A DNA stretch of 64,000 nucleotides from Tigriopus japonicus (lineage: Eukaryota > Arthropoda > Copepoda > Harpacticoida > Harpacticidae), in NCBI GenBank assembly GCA_010645155.1, contig CM021313.1, positions 2,332,370-2,396,369 of the forward strand, written 5' to 3'. Position 1 is the first letter of the stretch. Each line of letters begins with the position of its first letter. Positions 1 to 11,704 of the stretch are shown in pieces. The notes beneath the pieces were generated by a model. That model saw only the letters and a program-made list of their open reading frames with translations. It was not told the origin of the DNA and searched no databases. The position numbers were made by a program, and so were the translations under genes.

Positions 1-115
1 TGACATGATTGTGGTGAACGAGAGCCACGATGAGACCTACCGCATGGTCATGGAGGGCCTTCACTCCGTGAGCATGGGACAGCAATGGGTTCCAAGCACT
101 TGGATCTATGCGTAA
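1..115 (+). CDS. 3' end of an unidentified protein-coding gene
   Basis: An open frame enters the window and ends at a TAA at 113-115. About 37 codons are visible, and the C-terminus reads MGQQWVPSTWIYA. An AATAAA signal follows 66 bases later, as expected for the end of a transcript. I do not recognise the family from so short a piece. Coding status rests on the open frame, the base composition relative to the AT-rich flank, and the nearby polyadenylation signal. It could instead be the end of a long non-coding transcript. Confidence 0.45.
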   Translation, partial: DMIVVNESHDETYRMVMEGLHSVSMGQQWVPSTWIYA

Positions 116-180
116 GCGGGCATTTCTCATTTTGTACTTTCACTGCCTCATTTATCTTTGCCTGAATACCATTTTAGACA

Positions 181-186
181 AATAAA
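181..186 (+). promoter_or_regulatory. Polyadenylation signal AATAAA
   Basis: Canonical AATAAA hexamer 66 bases after the stop codon of the partial gene at the window start. The rest of 116-432 is AT-rich spacer between this transcript and the 3' end of the chitin deacetylase on the other strand. I see nothing else there. Confidence 0.5.
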
Positions 187-432
187 TGCAAATATCCTAG
201 CCTCTTGTCGTCAGTCTCAGAGTGGTCCTTTTGATTTTTCAATCATTATTTGAAGTATATGATACATTAGGCTTAATATAATATAAATAGCCAAGTTTCA
301 ATTTGCTTTCTTCATATGAAATTACAATATACGTATGAAAACATGAAACATTTGCCCGTTTGCCACCGTAACGTTGGCTCACATTGTTCTTAACAAATGC
401 TCATGAGCGTTTTACTAAACAAGTTAAGTTTT

Positions 433-2060
433 TTACTTGAATTCCATTCCAAATTCATTTTTGATCCATGGATACGTGTCTGGACAGTCCTTGCAAGTGT
501 ACAAGTATCTTTGCTTCCGAAGCTCCCTGGAGAATAACTTGCAAACGTTGGGAATGTTACAGGCCTGTTCTTCGATTGGAGTGGGCTGGTCGCAAGTCTT
601 CCAGTCTTGAAAGTCGTTCATTTGAGCTTGAGGAGTAGGAGATTGCATCCATTGAATGGCCTCGTAATTGTTTACGACCCAAACGTCATTGCGAGACACC
701 ATTTGATCGAGGAACTTTCTGAAGGCTCGTCGGTTCTTCTTGTCTCGGAACCACGTGGTGTGAAAGTAGAGGCCCAAAGGTGCGCGGTTGGAATTGTAAT
801 GTCGATTAAAGTTGGTCATGAATATCTCATAGATTTCATCCTGGGAAAAATAGGGAGGGCAACTGTCCACCATGGCGCAACTGTACTCCTCAAAAACCAA
901 CTGGTTCAACGGCATCTCCCAAATGCCTGGGAAGGAACGAGATGGACACATGCGATTACTGATGCATTTGTGGGGGATCTTAAAGTCCAAGGTGTAGGGC
1001 CAAATGGGTGGATCACTTAAGGGAGCTGGAATGGACGCATCGTAAACGAAACCAAATTCCTTCATCATGAGGAATTGCTTGTTCCATCCTGGTCTGAGAA
1101 ATGGCACTCGAACTCCTCGAATGTCTTCCATTCGGACGCCTCCGAAGCGATTAATGATGTTGGCTTGTCCCACCATTTCATCAAACCAATCTTCGATGGT
1201 GGCGTTCTTATCCCACCAATTCTCAGGACTGCGATGCGTGATCGAATGAACCGCAATCTCGTGTCCTTGGTTCCACAACTTGTTCACCATGGCGTAATTG
1301 GTGTACTCATGCGATATAAAGAATGTTCCATGTATAGGACATCCATTTGGGTTCTTCTTGCCCGGAGGAAAGAGCTTTTCTTGGTAGAGCTCCCAATTCT
1401 CATCATTGACCGCATCGTCGAAGGTGATGATCACCATTTGAGGCACATCAGACGGATCCATGCCTCCTGGTACTAACGTCCCATCCACCGAGCAAAAGCA
1501 ATGTGGTAAAGTACACTGTCAAGGGAATAATAAAGATTTATGTTGGGTGATACATTTTTCAAGACTATACTTGTACTTACATTCGAGTAATCACATGAGG
1601 GTGCCGCATTTGGATCATGCTCGGAATCACACCATCCTTCGTCACTCCCATCGTAACAATCGGCATGACCATCACAAAACAAAGGTGTGGGAAGACACGA
1701 TCCATCGGCACAAGCGTGTTCTCCTGTGGGACAAATCGGTTCCTGGGTGTTGAAGAGAGGCCTAGGCGTGGTGACTTCGGAGGTTATATCGCAGTTGTCG
1801 ACTTTGTCTTTAAAATCGCAAATCTGTCGGTTAATATCAAAGCTTAACCCGGTGGAACATTTAAAGTCAAACACCTCGCCTTCGATGCACAAAAAATATT
1901 CACTGCAATGGTTATCAGACCAAACCTCTTCGGGAGCCCGATTAGGATTTCGATAGAATTTTCCATTTTCGATACAAGAGACTCTTTCCCTCAAGGCTAG
2001 TGTGTGTGTTCCAAGCAGAATCACGCCCATCAATGCCACTTGTAGCAGTTGGCCGCTCAT
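433..2060 (-). CDS. Chitin deacetylase with CBM14 and LDLa modules (serpentine/vermiform type)
   Basis: Two exons, complement(433..1515, 1581..2060), about 520 aa. The 65-bp intron is GT-AG (donor AAT|GTAAGT) and joins in phase 0. Order of parts: a signal peptide (MSGQLLQVALMGVILLG), a six-cysteine peritrophin-A chitin-binding domain at about 28-91, an LDL-receptor class A module at about 109-143 with the CDGHADCYDGSDEGWC core, then a polysaccharide deacetylase (CE4) domain from about 180. Catalytic motifs look intact: TFDDAVN (metal-binding Asp), HSITH (two metal-binding His), RVPFLRPGWN, and a late FHTTWF. This module order is that of insect group I deacetylases, secreted enzymes that convert chitin to chitosan in cuticle and tracheal matrix. 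The ATG at 2060 was chosen because the longer upstream frame would bury the signal peptide. Function is inferred from family and intact motifs. Confidence 0.93.
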
Positions 2061-3889
2061 GGTTTTTGGCTCGGAGAGTCTGACTATGTGTTTTTCATTG
2101 AACGACAATTTTTCCAAACTTTTATGAGACACTTGAGGCTCAACGGGAACCTACCGGATCGAACTTGCGTGGAAACTGAAAGGTTCGAGAACACTGATCA
2201 GAGTGTATGCTTTTTACCCCCATTACTCTCGCTCGACGTACTTCCATGAAAACTCCCATAAAACCTGCCGACCTAAAGAAAGTGTTCGTAGGGAAAATGA
2301 AAAATCATGCTCGATCTTAACGGTCCATGGCAGCGCGATTGAGCGGAGAGAAGGAGACGGAGGAGGACCACCATCTCAGCCAGAGGACCTGTGAGATGAG
2401 CCATCGACAGAATTAATAGACACCACCACCACTCACTATTAGGGCCGAATAGCCGATTGTCGGAGGCGGGCGAAAAGACACTTGAGAAGCTTTTCCGCTT
2501 CGAGGAAATGAGCAAGTCAAGGGTCACCATAGTTCACTAACCTCGTGATTCTCATCATCTATCTATCTTGGTGGTTGGCACCGAGCAAGCACACACACAC
2601 ATCAATGATTGCTGAAAAAAAACATCATCACGTTCGCCGGCAAAAATCCAATTCTCTCTTTTCATTTTCTTCCTCAGCCGTCGGTAACAAACGTCTTTCC
2701 TTCACCTTCTTCCACAATTAGAAATTCTAGGCCACAACCAAACATTCTCCTCCAGGCGAATTGAGTCATTTGAATTTTTTTGAGGGTTAACCAAAATCAA
2801 GTCGGGAGTCTAGGATTGCCTAAGTATACCAAAGTTTATGATCTTTGAAACCGACGCATGAGAAATCTGATATTTGTTTGCTTCTTTGAGTAGCTTTGGA
2901 GTCCTTTGGAAAGCTGTCATTCGAGATCCACAGGAACAATAATTCTAAGGTTTCTCGACGAAGTGGGATCAATCAATCTCATGCACATTCTCTTCTAATT
3001 ATAGTGGCTCTATATATAACCATGAGTCTGTAACTACCCTCCACGCCAACCTGAAAGGATAGGGAATTCAAGATCCATTGAAAGCATTGATATGTACATA
3101 TTTTTTGTAAATATATTAGGTTTTTTTTTGGAACTTGGCCGTGTTTGAGGCAACTACATATCTGAAGATGGGTGGATCATTATTTCAATTTAAAATGCTA
3201 GAATATGCACAAGAACACCTTGCTCATGGAAACCATGTTATAGTAACAACCTGCACACGGTGTTCTGAATGGCTTTTTAGGTTTGAATCAAAATACCAAA
3301 AGACATCATGGCACTTATTGGACCCAAACTCAATGGGGAACAACTTTACTTTTATTGTATTATATAAGTTTAGGCCCAGGGAAAAAGTTGTATACCTAAA
3401 TTAATTAAAACATTTTTTAACAAACTATTTAACCCATATTTAGAGACCATTTAGTTACCTTATGAATTCAAATTAAATAAAAATTCATTCAGCAACAGCT
3501 GAGTTATTTGACTTTGAATGGTCCATTTTTGACCCCAAAAAGCCGAAAAACGCTACAGTTATATGAAAAAAAAAACAAATTCCCAAAGATTTCACATAGC
3601 TTTTTAATATCGCAACAATAAGTATTTTTTGAGTTTTGGAACTTATGTCAAAATAGCTCAAAATAAGAAAAAAGATCACTTAAAAGGCATTTAAAATACA
3701 TTTTCCGATAAAAATCTTTTGCAGTATTGAAGACACTCAAAGTTGGGTAAAACTTAAAAGTTTTGAGAAAAATCGGTTTATGTTTCAAGTTTCTTTTTTT
3801 TTGGGGGGGGGGCGGATTTTTTAATACCGCTACAAGGAATGGGATTCCCTGTAAAGAGAGTTAATGATTAATATAGATTATAAAATTAC
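2061..3889. other. Intergenic, no gene seen
   Basis: The first few hundred bases lie upstream of the chitin deacetylase and probably hold its 5' UTR and promoter. A short (CA)n run lies near 2590. The remainder is AT-rich with only short random frames. A poly-G run near 3803 stands out in AT-rich sequence but has no partner structure. Confidence 0.5.
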
Positions 3890-4815
3890 CGTCCGTTTAT
3901 ATGAAATTTGATCTACCAATGAGATCAGCATATGAAGAAATACTGGCTTTTGTTCTAAACTTCTGGAGAGGAGCAATAAAGAGAATAAACAGGAGCGGAC
4001 CTAAGATTGAACCTTGTGGAACACCTGACTTGACATCATACATGCCACTAAATGATCCTTCAACCTTGACTATTTGCTTCCTTTCACTCATAAAACTACC
4101 AATAAATTCAGGACCTTAACCTGGATCCCAAACTCTTTGAGTTGACCGAGCAAAAGACCATGATCTACCTTATCAAAGGCCTTGGCAAAGTCAAGATAGA
4201 CTACATCAACAGACTCGTGACTTTCGAGCCCTTCAATAATTTGCTCAATATGATCAACCAATTGGGTTACTGTACTAAAATGAGCTCGAAACCCATGCTG
4301 TCCAGAAGGAATTCGTCATGGACTTCCAAATAATCTACAAGCTTGGACTTCATAATCTTCTCAAAAACCTTTGCAACGCTGGAGGTGAGGGAAACTTGCC
4401 CTGATCTAAGATGCAACGCATCAAGTACGAGAAAACAGGGGCAAGAATATGTGAGCATTTCATTAGAAACTGAGATGCACACCATCAGGTCCAGGAGAAC
4501 TCGAGAGCTTTAAGCTCTTGATGGCCTCAAAAGCATCTTGATCTGTGACTACCAGATCCTCCAATCGATTATCCTGACTATCAATGCCAGTCTCATCAAC
4601 AACATTGCTACACTCATGGCCTACTCTGCCTACCCTTTTTGGAATTGAAAATACACTTGAGAACTGATCTCCAAGCATACACTATCATTGACGGTTTTAC
4701 CGTCGACCTCAAAAGGTCCTACAGGATGCTTCATTTTTCTCTTTGTATTCGCGAACGAGAAAAAACGCCTTTGGATTAGTCTTAACCTCCTGGACAACTC
4801 TACTTTCTTTCGTTT
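3890..4815 (-). pseudogene. Decayed non-LTR retrotransposon, reverse transcriptase fragment
   Basis: Minus-strand pieces in at least three frames line up in order as a reverse transcriptase: NPKAFF and VDGKTV upstream (about 4700-4800), then SSSPGPDGV (about 4500), VFEKIM (about 4370), VYLDFAKAFDKVDHGLLL (about 4150-4210) and SGVPQGSILGPLLF (about 3990-4040). The next motif, normally YADD, reads YADL (about 3920), so a catalytic aspartate is lost. Frames are broken between the pieces and neither end of the element is visible. The motif wording fits the jockey/CR1 group of LINEs, but the clade is a guess. It is a dead relic. Confidence 0.85.
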
Positions 4816-7800
4816 TTCGCTTTCAGTTTCTTTCTACTTTTTTCGATTTTAGAAATCGTAATATTGGATATGAATCTGTTAAACTTATTTATTTGTAATT
4901 TTGGCACAACTCACATCATAGCGTACTCTAAATAGTTATGAAATATGCTTTCCAAAAATCTTGTTTTAAAAATAGGTAAAAATTAATGCCTGTAAATAAA
5001 ATCAGTGGAATCTACTCAACGGAGTAAAAACAGCCACACTCTTAAGTGATAAAAACGACACCAAACGGTGTAAATTAAAAACGTCAGTATTTCAAATTGG
5101 ATTACTAATTCAAAGAGATTGTTTGATCACGAATACATTCTTAGAGTTTATTGACGCGGAAATACGATGGGTAAACCAAAAAGAATGCAAACGACCTTGT
5201 AATTTTTGATCCACACAACCAATTTTAAAAAGTCAAGTATCACGCAAAATTTCAGAGTTTTGCCTACAAAATTTGTTTCATAAATATTTTTGACAACCCT
5301 GTTTTTGACCCTATTTGGCGCCGTGAAAAAAGTGGATTGGGCATTTGGTTTCTTAGGTCAGAAACATATCTAATAGTGTTTGGGAACTTCCCTGCAAACT
5401 TGATATGATTTTTTCATACCGTGGGGAAATAACGACGATTTGAGTATGGACATAACCGTTCATACGACGTTTTTTTCAAAAATGTTAACTCGCTGATTTG
5501 GAATGAGCTGATGCACTTCAAATTGATAAATGCATAAAAATGCAAAATAATTATATAACATTGAATGCAAAATCGATCAAGGGATACAATACATTTCACT
5601 GCATACGAGCATAATTCTAGATTGGATATTGAAATTAAGAAAGCCCGCATTAAGAAAGTATCTACTAGTGAAATTGAATTATATAAAAAGTGTCACCGTA
5701 TTTATCCTTGATCGGCATTGCAAACAATGCTGAATTTGAAATGAGAGAACTCGTGAGCAACAATGAACATACCAAGTATGAGCTACTCCATACCTAACGC
5801 AGTTTGGCCTTTTCTACGTACATTGGTATCGGAACTGAAAGTGGTAAATGATTCTGCAGTTGGAAGATTCAGGACCATTGCAAGGGCCAAAGGTGGCCAT
5901 GGTCATTTTGATATTCCAAAGTCTGTTTGATTACGTAGGGTATCACGGTTGCTCATAGCCAGTACTGAGGTATACGCGGTTTGCAAAGGACAAAAGTAGG
6001 CCCATAGCATTAGTAAAGATGTCCCCTCCTGTCTGACGAAATATCAAATTGCTCACCGACTAAAAAATTACAAATTTTGATACATTTGGGACAATAGGTC
6101 GAATTTTCACTTTCCTTGAGAGGGGCAAATTTTATTTTTAGAGTCGCGGAAAATGGATAACATTGATCCAAATTCCATACTGTTTCTTATCAAATGCATA
6201 AAATCCCCTGAAATGTTGTGCCTTGTCCAACTAGCAAAAACTACCCTCTAAAACCAAAGATGATCGCGCAACTTCACTTATGACTAGAGTCCGGGAAAAA
6301 ATTGGAACATTTTCCGGAAATATTCAAATATCATTTTCTGAAAAAGGCCAAAATATTTAAAATGTTTACTTAATACATGACAAAGCTGTTTCCCGGCGGG
6401 CATACTTATGATGTGTCACTGCCTTGTTATACCACTTTCAAAGGCCAAAACAGGCTGTGAGACTACAGATCAAATGACATAATATTGTCTATGGGGGAGA
6501 CGGATCATTTAACTGATGTTGTGGGCATGGTTTCGTCCTTATGCTGCAATTACACGACACGTGTTTTGTCGCATTTTAACGGCACTTATGTGAGTCACAT
6601 CGCATTTGAGGTACAAATGTGTCACACTTCCGACTTAGAACATGTTCTAATTTTGTGTGGTGTGAAGCACATTTTTTGACGTTCGTATGCTAAAACGTCA
6701 CGAGGAAGTTTGATGTGACCACAAATTCAAATCTGAATATAAGACAATATTCATTCATTTTAACTCAACAATCCGATTGAGGTGTTTAAAGAGAAGCTAG
6801 TGTCAAAAAATAGAATTTAAAATTTGTTGGTTTTGTGACACGACACATTTGTAGCTCAAATGCGATGTGACTCACATATTTGCAGTCAAAATGCAATATG
6901 ACATGTGTCGTGTAACTGCACCATTAGCAAACAGTGCATACCTCGGTACTGGCTTGGAAGCAGCCGTGTACAATAGTTTTAAAAATACTTTGTGGCAATA
7001 AATAACAAAACAAATTGAGATACAAAAACCGAGCCTCGGTATATCAGGTACACTATGGCAGGAAATACTATTGATGTCATCATTTTTGGCGGGAAAAAGT
7101 TCGGAATACATGTGTTTCTGATGAGCATGAAAGGTAGCTTTGGAAAGGCTTTTTAAAGGAAGATTTGGGCCTGGTAATTGCAACACTTCCTTTCTCATCT
7201 GCACAACCTGAAGTTGGAATAGCAATTCTTGACATTTTTTTGCAAAAAAAAATCTGATTTGCTTTTTTGTAAAATTACATAAATTGAGAGGGTTCTTTTG
7301 AATGCCCGACTTTGAATAACAAGATGGCCAGAGGAGATCCGTTCCTGGGGCAACTAAACCTTAAAAAACGGATAGTTTGGTTGACAGCTTCCAATGTCTC
7401 CATTTGTTTTTATATTACTTTGCAATACACCTCAACATACATTAACCATGCCATTGCCACTTTTTTTGGCCTAGAGGCCTAGACAACTAACGGCAGCAAG
7501 TCTGTAATATGATACGGTAATCACTCCCATAAATGAATTCGTGGTCAGGACCTTAAAAAAAATAAGTGCAAGTAAAACAGGAATAATCAATGAGAACAAG
7601 AATGTGATTCCATTTGACTGCAAAGAAAAGAAAGAAAATTCCACAAAATAATATTTTTGTTGCAAAAAAATCAAATCTAGAACAAGGATCGGCCCTAAGG
7701 AGAATCTTTTATATCTACCTAAAGTAAAGCTGAACATAAGTTTTGGTTAGCGGAAAATATTGCCAACTAGTTTTCTAGAAAATTTTAAAGAAATCAAAAT

Positions 7801-8205
7801 ATTCGTCACTTAGATGGCAGTCACAAAATTCAACACACCCTGAACACATTCCAGTTAGGTGCCCTCTCTTTCAAAATGAGCAACTTGCCGTCAGAGCAAA
7901 CCTTTTTGAGGAAGCCAAGTTGAGCTTCAATCTAAGAGAAAAGTGACAATTATCTCGAGGTAGAAACGGCCCTGGATTCTTCTGGAAAATATGTGGTCAT
8001 AATTTGTGATTGCTCAGTGTGACGTTGTGATTTTGAACACAATAATATCAAAGTTATGCTAAAAAAAACTCGAAATATGAAGAGAATGTAAGATGCAGTT
8101 TTGGTAACAGATTGAAGTTGAGGATAACTCTGAAATCAAGAGACTTTGCACCTGTTTTGCCGGCAACTATTGGATATGTTTGTAAGCTTAGGTTCAATTT
8201 CTTAA
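4816..8205. other. AT-rich gene-free region
   Basis: No frame longer than about 120 codons, and none has family-like composition. The region contains the inverted repeat described at 6544-6919. Otherwise it looks like old decayed intergenic sequence, with many homopolymer A and T runs. I see no RNA gene. Confidence 0.5.
6544..6919. repeat. Inverted repeat (foldback/MITE-like), about 85-bp arms
   Basis: The left arm, about 6544-6626, starts GCTGCAATTACACGACAC and passes through TGTGAGTCACATCGCATTTGAG. It is matched in reverse complement by about 6835-6919. The arms are imperfect but clearly related, and about 210 bp of unrelated AT-rich sequence separates them. A weaker outer pair may extend the element: GCCAGTACTGAGGTAT near 5957 and its inverted partner near 6930-6955. 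I could not fix a target-site duplication, so true ends are uncertain. Confidence 0.7.
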
Positions 8206-8863
8206 TGGGACGTACACAAAGGTTGCTCAACTGAACGTTTAAAATAATACCACTAGCGGTAAAACAAGGCCGTTGGCTGAGCTGAGTTTCTCAGCCCATT
8301 TTGGCGAATCCAAGTCATTTCAATTTTAGCGTACATCCAATGCTTCTAGGTTCATGAAAGCAATCAATATTTCACATTAAGATACCTTGGCAGGAGTTTG
8401 CTCAATAATGTGCAAAATTCACTTTCAGGGTGATTGAATAAAAAGCATTTTAGCCAGCCTTGTCCTACTCCAAAAATAGGACTTAACAGCGATCCCAAAC
8501 ATTAATATTAACATGCGTATTTTTGCCGTTGATTCCATACAATTATATAAATATATATCAATGTTTTCTATAAGGAAAATTGAAACTGCTTTTACTGCTT
8601 CATTCTATGAATGTATCGTTTTATATCTCATTTTCAACCTAATAAACTGAGCATATCATCAACAAGGTGCAAGCAGAGGTATTGAAATGTAAAATGTAAA
8701 ATCATTTCCAAGGACCTAGACTCATTGAATACACATAAAAATTAAAATGACTGGGAAATGCCACAATAAGCTGAGCAAATCAGCACAGCCAATGGCCCTA
8801 TTCTACCACTAGCAGTATGGTTTTAAATGCTGGCTTGAGCAAGCAACCTTTGTGCATGTCCCA
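8206..8863. repeat. Long-arm inverted repeat element (foldback MITE), 658 bp
   Basis: The left end TGGGACGTACACAAAGGTTG is mirrored at the right end by CAACCTTTGTGCATGTCCCA. The pairing continues inward for roughly 185 bp on each side (about 8206-8392 against 8676-8863) through shared blocks such as GGCTGAG, AATGAC and ACCTAGA, with scattered substitutions and small gaps. About 280 bp of AT-rich sequence lies between the arms, with no coding frame. This is the structure of a non-autonomous foldback-type DNA transposon. No convincing target-site duplication is visible. Confidence 0.8.
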
Positions 8864-8934
8864 CTGACCACCTTGTCATTTCATAAGCCAAAGGAGGTCA
8901 AGTTTCTCATATTATAGCCCTACAACTTTCTTGA

Positions 8935-9112
8935 TTGCATTACAAGTCCCTTTATTCCCCTAAAGTCCCTTTCTTGCCCCTACAAGTCACTTTATTAACC
9001 CTAGAAGTCACTAAACTACCCCTACAAGTTACTTCATTGCCCCTGCAAGTCACTTTAGTCCCCCACAAGCCACTTTCTTGCCCTTCAAGTAACTTTATTG
9101 CCCTACAAGTCA
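8935..9112. repeat. Minisatellite, roughly 21-bp unit, about 8 copies
   Basis: Degenerate tandem copies of a unit like TTGCCCCTACAAGTCACTTTA (near 8974-9112), with weaker copies to the left. Units vary between about 19 and 23 bp. Because the period is close to a multiple of three, the array is open in frame on both strands, but it has no other sign of being coding. Confidence 0.85.
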
Positions 9113-11704
9113 TGAATGTCAGATCAAAAATAATCATTTGATCAATGAGATAACCAATGAAATCAAGTATTTTCCTTTGGGCAATATTTTAAGATGCTTT
9201 TCTTTCTGTTTTGAAAGTAAAACATATTTTGTATGAGAGGTAAGTGTTTTCTGTAAATTAGCATTTGGCATAAATTAATTTTGGAACTTCTGATTTAGAA
9301 ATATCTGGCAAGGCTGCTTTGTTGCTCGTTTGTCTGGACCTCCTCACATCGTCACTTGTCATCTTGATGTGTACGCATATATCGAAATCAACTGGATCAT
9401 TTAATTCATTATTCAAGGCATAAACTTACTTTTGAACTTCTTCAATTTATAAGGGGGTCACTTTTGACAGCCCGTATATAGGGGAGACCAAAACAATCAA
9501 CAGTCTGATTACTAATTGTTTCTGATTTGTTTGTTTACTATTTATGATTTTGTATTCTTCTGATAGTATCCTTCTTTTGGATTGTTCTATGGTATTTTGT
9601 ATCTATTGATGGATTCATGGATTCATTACAATCAATGAATTTGAGCGTTTCATGGGGCATTCATGTGCTTTCCAAATAAGAACGAAGGATCAGATATTTG
9701 CTTCCAGTTTAACATTGACTGATTTTTTTGGTAAAAAAAAATGATTCGCCGCCTGCTGAACCAGGAAGCGAAAAAAGAATTAATGAATTTTAAATGAAGT
9801 TTCTTAACAGAGACTATTGTTTTTCAAAAAATACAACGTAGCAAGTTTGCAATTCAAAATTTCTAAGGAAATTTTAAGTTAGTTTTCTTAAAGTCCATTA
9901 AAAGTCGAATAAAGTTGAAGAAGTCACACAATGTTAAAAAGCACAATCCCAACGTAAAAATGCTAAATTGCAGAAAAATGAGCAAAGTAGTGAGAAAATG
10001 ACAAAATAGTTACAAATGTTCAAAATTTGGAAAATAGTTGGAAATTTAAAATTTTAGCTCAAGTTCATTATTCCGCTCCTCCTGATACGTCAAAAATTCT
10101 TCAAATTCAGTTGTACGATCACATTCAATGAATCAATTTTCAAATGCCCCTAATAATTTTTTAAACTAAGGAAGACGATCCTTTCCAAATTAGACCAAAG
10201 AGTTCGCTTCTGCTTACCATATGGCCATTGCTTGCCTAAGGTGGCCATCGCGGTCATTTTTATGTTGGCAATTATTTTGCATTCCATTTTTGTAGAGCAA
10301 GGCTATCCCTTTGTTTCGATTCATAAATGCAACAAAGACAGGCGTTTTGGACTCTTTTAAGGTGAAACAGATTACGCTCATGGTCAATGGTCAAGCATTG
10401 GATCTCTGGTACAGTTACGGACAGGCCAGTTTTTCGCCACCGCTCTCCTCGACTTGCGTACTCCGCTCATGAGAAGAGGCATTCCCAGCAGCGACTCAGT
10501 TCAAAGGACCCAAAAATAAAGTGTTCTGTTCTCATGTATGAAGATGATGAGACCAGAAAACAAATTTCTCAATATTCTGTCTACAAAACAAGCTCGCAAT
10601 TTCCAAGGACATGATTAAATTCTTTGTACATCTCTATTTGACATCTCACGCGGCCCCGTTTCAGAATTGGATGACCCGGAGTTCTTCGTTGGAAGAACCG
10701 GTCTTTAGACTAACATGAAAATATGTCGCATACGCATTCGCCAAAAGTATAAACAAAGCTGTCACTATTACAACTACTTCTTCTACTACTACATGCTGCC
10801 AGTCCATGATGCCCAGGCCCCCAGTTCTCGGCGGTCATCTTCATCAATTGGAGTCGATCAAAGTTCTCGTTCATGCCAAGGTTCCCGGTGTGGGGGAGAT
10901 CGTGATGGCTCCCCTATTCGCCCCTCTCCCCCTCTGTCAAAGAGAACATAGGAGTGCAATGTAGTACAACAAGTAGAGTGAGATGGAGAGAGAGTGAGAT
11001 ACGAGGGAGGATAACTTTTAACTACCTTGGGGCCTCTTTCAAAGTAGGTATTTGAAATCATAGCGGTGGCTTCTTGAGCTGCCACTCATTCACTCACTCA
11101 CAGTCCATCATGCCTAGGCATGTCCCACAGCCGAGCCCTACATACACTAACTAACCTGTACAACATGGACCGACAGAGCGAGTGTCTTTGGCGTCGTGAG
11201 TTTGGGAGCAATAGTAGCAGTAGTGGATGGGATGAATCCTCATGGTGAATTTGGCGTGCGTCCACCATCCACCCGTTCGTTTGCCTTACTACGTACGCTC
11301 CCAAGGCATCAGGAGAAGGTTTCCTGGACAATCATCCACTGAGACCATCTCATCTGGGTTCCTGTAATCTTTCTGTAAGTGGCTGCTCGTTGGTACCACT
11401 GTACTACTACTCCTTCTTCCTTCAGCATCGCAATCATCATCACCGCCACCACCTCCACCTGTTCTTTCATTCCTTCTCGCCGTCTTCTGCTATTTGGTGA
11501 CCACTCCAGTAGTACTAAACCTACCACCACCCTCACCACCACCACCACCGCCATCAGCAGCACCTCAATGGGACCCACCTGTTGACACGACGGACGGATG
11601 CTCAAGCAAATTGCCCATCACGGAACTTGAAAGGTGGAGCAAGACGGATCCATCCAGCGATCTTAGTGGCCCTTAGCCGAGGACGGGACCCAAGATCAAG
11701 AAAA
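9113..11704. other. Intergenic region upstream of the MPRIP gene
   Basis: 9.1-10.3 kb is AT-rich with no gene. From about 10.4 kb the base composition becomes more balanced, and short CCA/ACC-rich runs occur at 11440-11575. This part probably holds the promoter and 5' UTR of the following gene. No initiator or TATA element could be assigned with confidence. Confidence 0.45.

Noticed and set aside
607..1476. Plus-strand frames of 60-137 codons over the chitin deacetylase
   Set aside because: Shadows of the real minus-strand gene, whose catalytic motifs and domain order are intact.
9455..9500. Possible TATA-type promoter near a TATATAGGGG
   Set aside because: No downstream gene for over 2 kb and AT-rich surroundings make a chance match likely.
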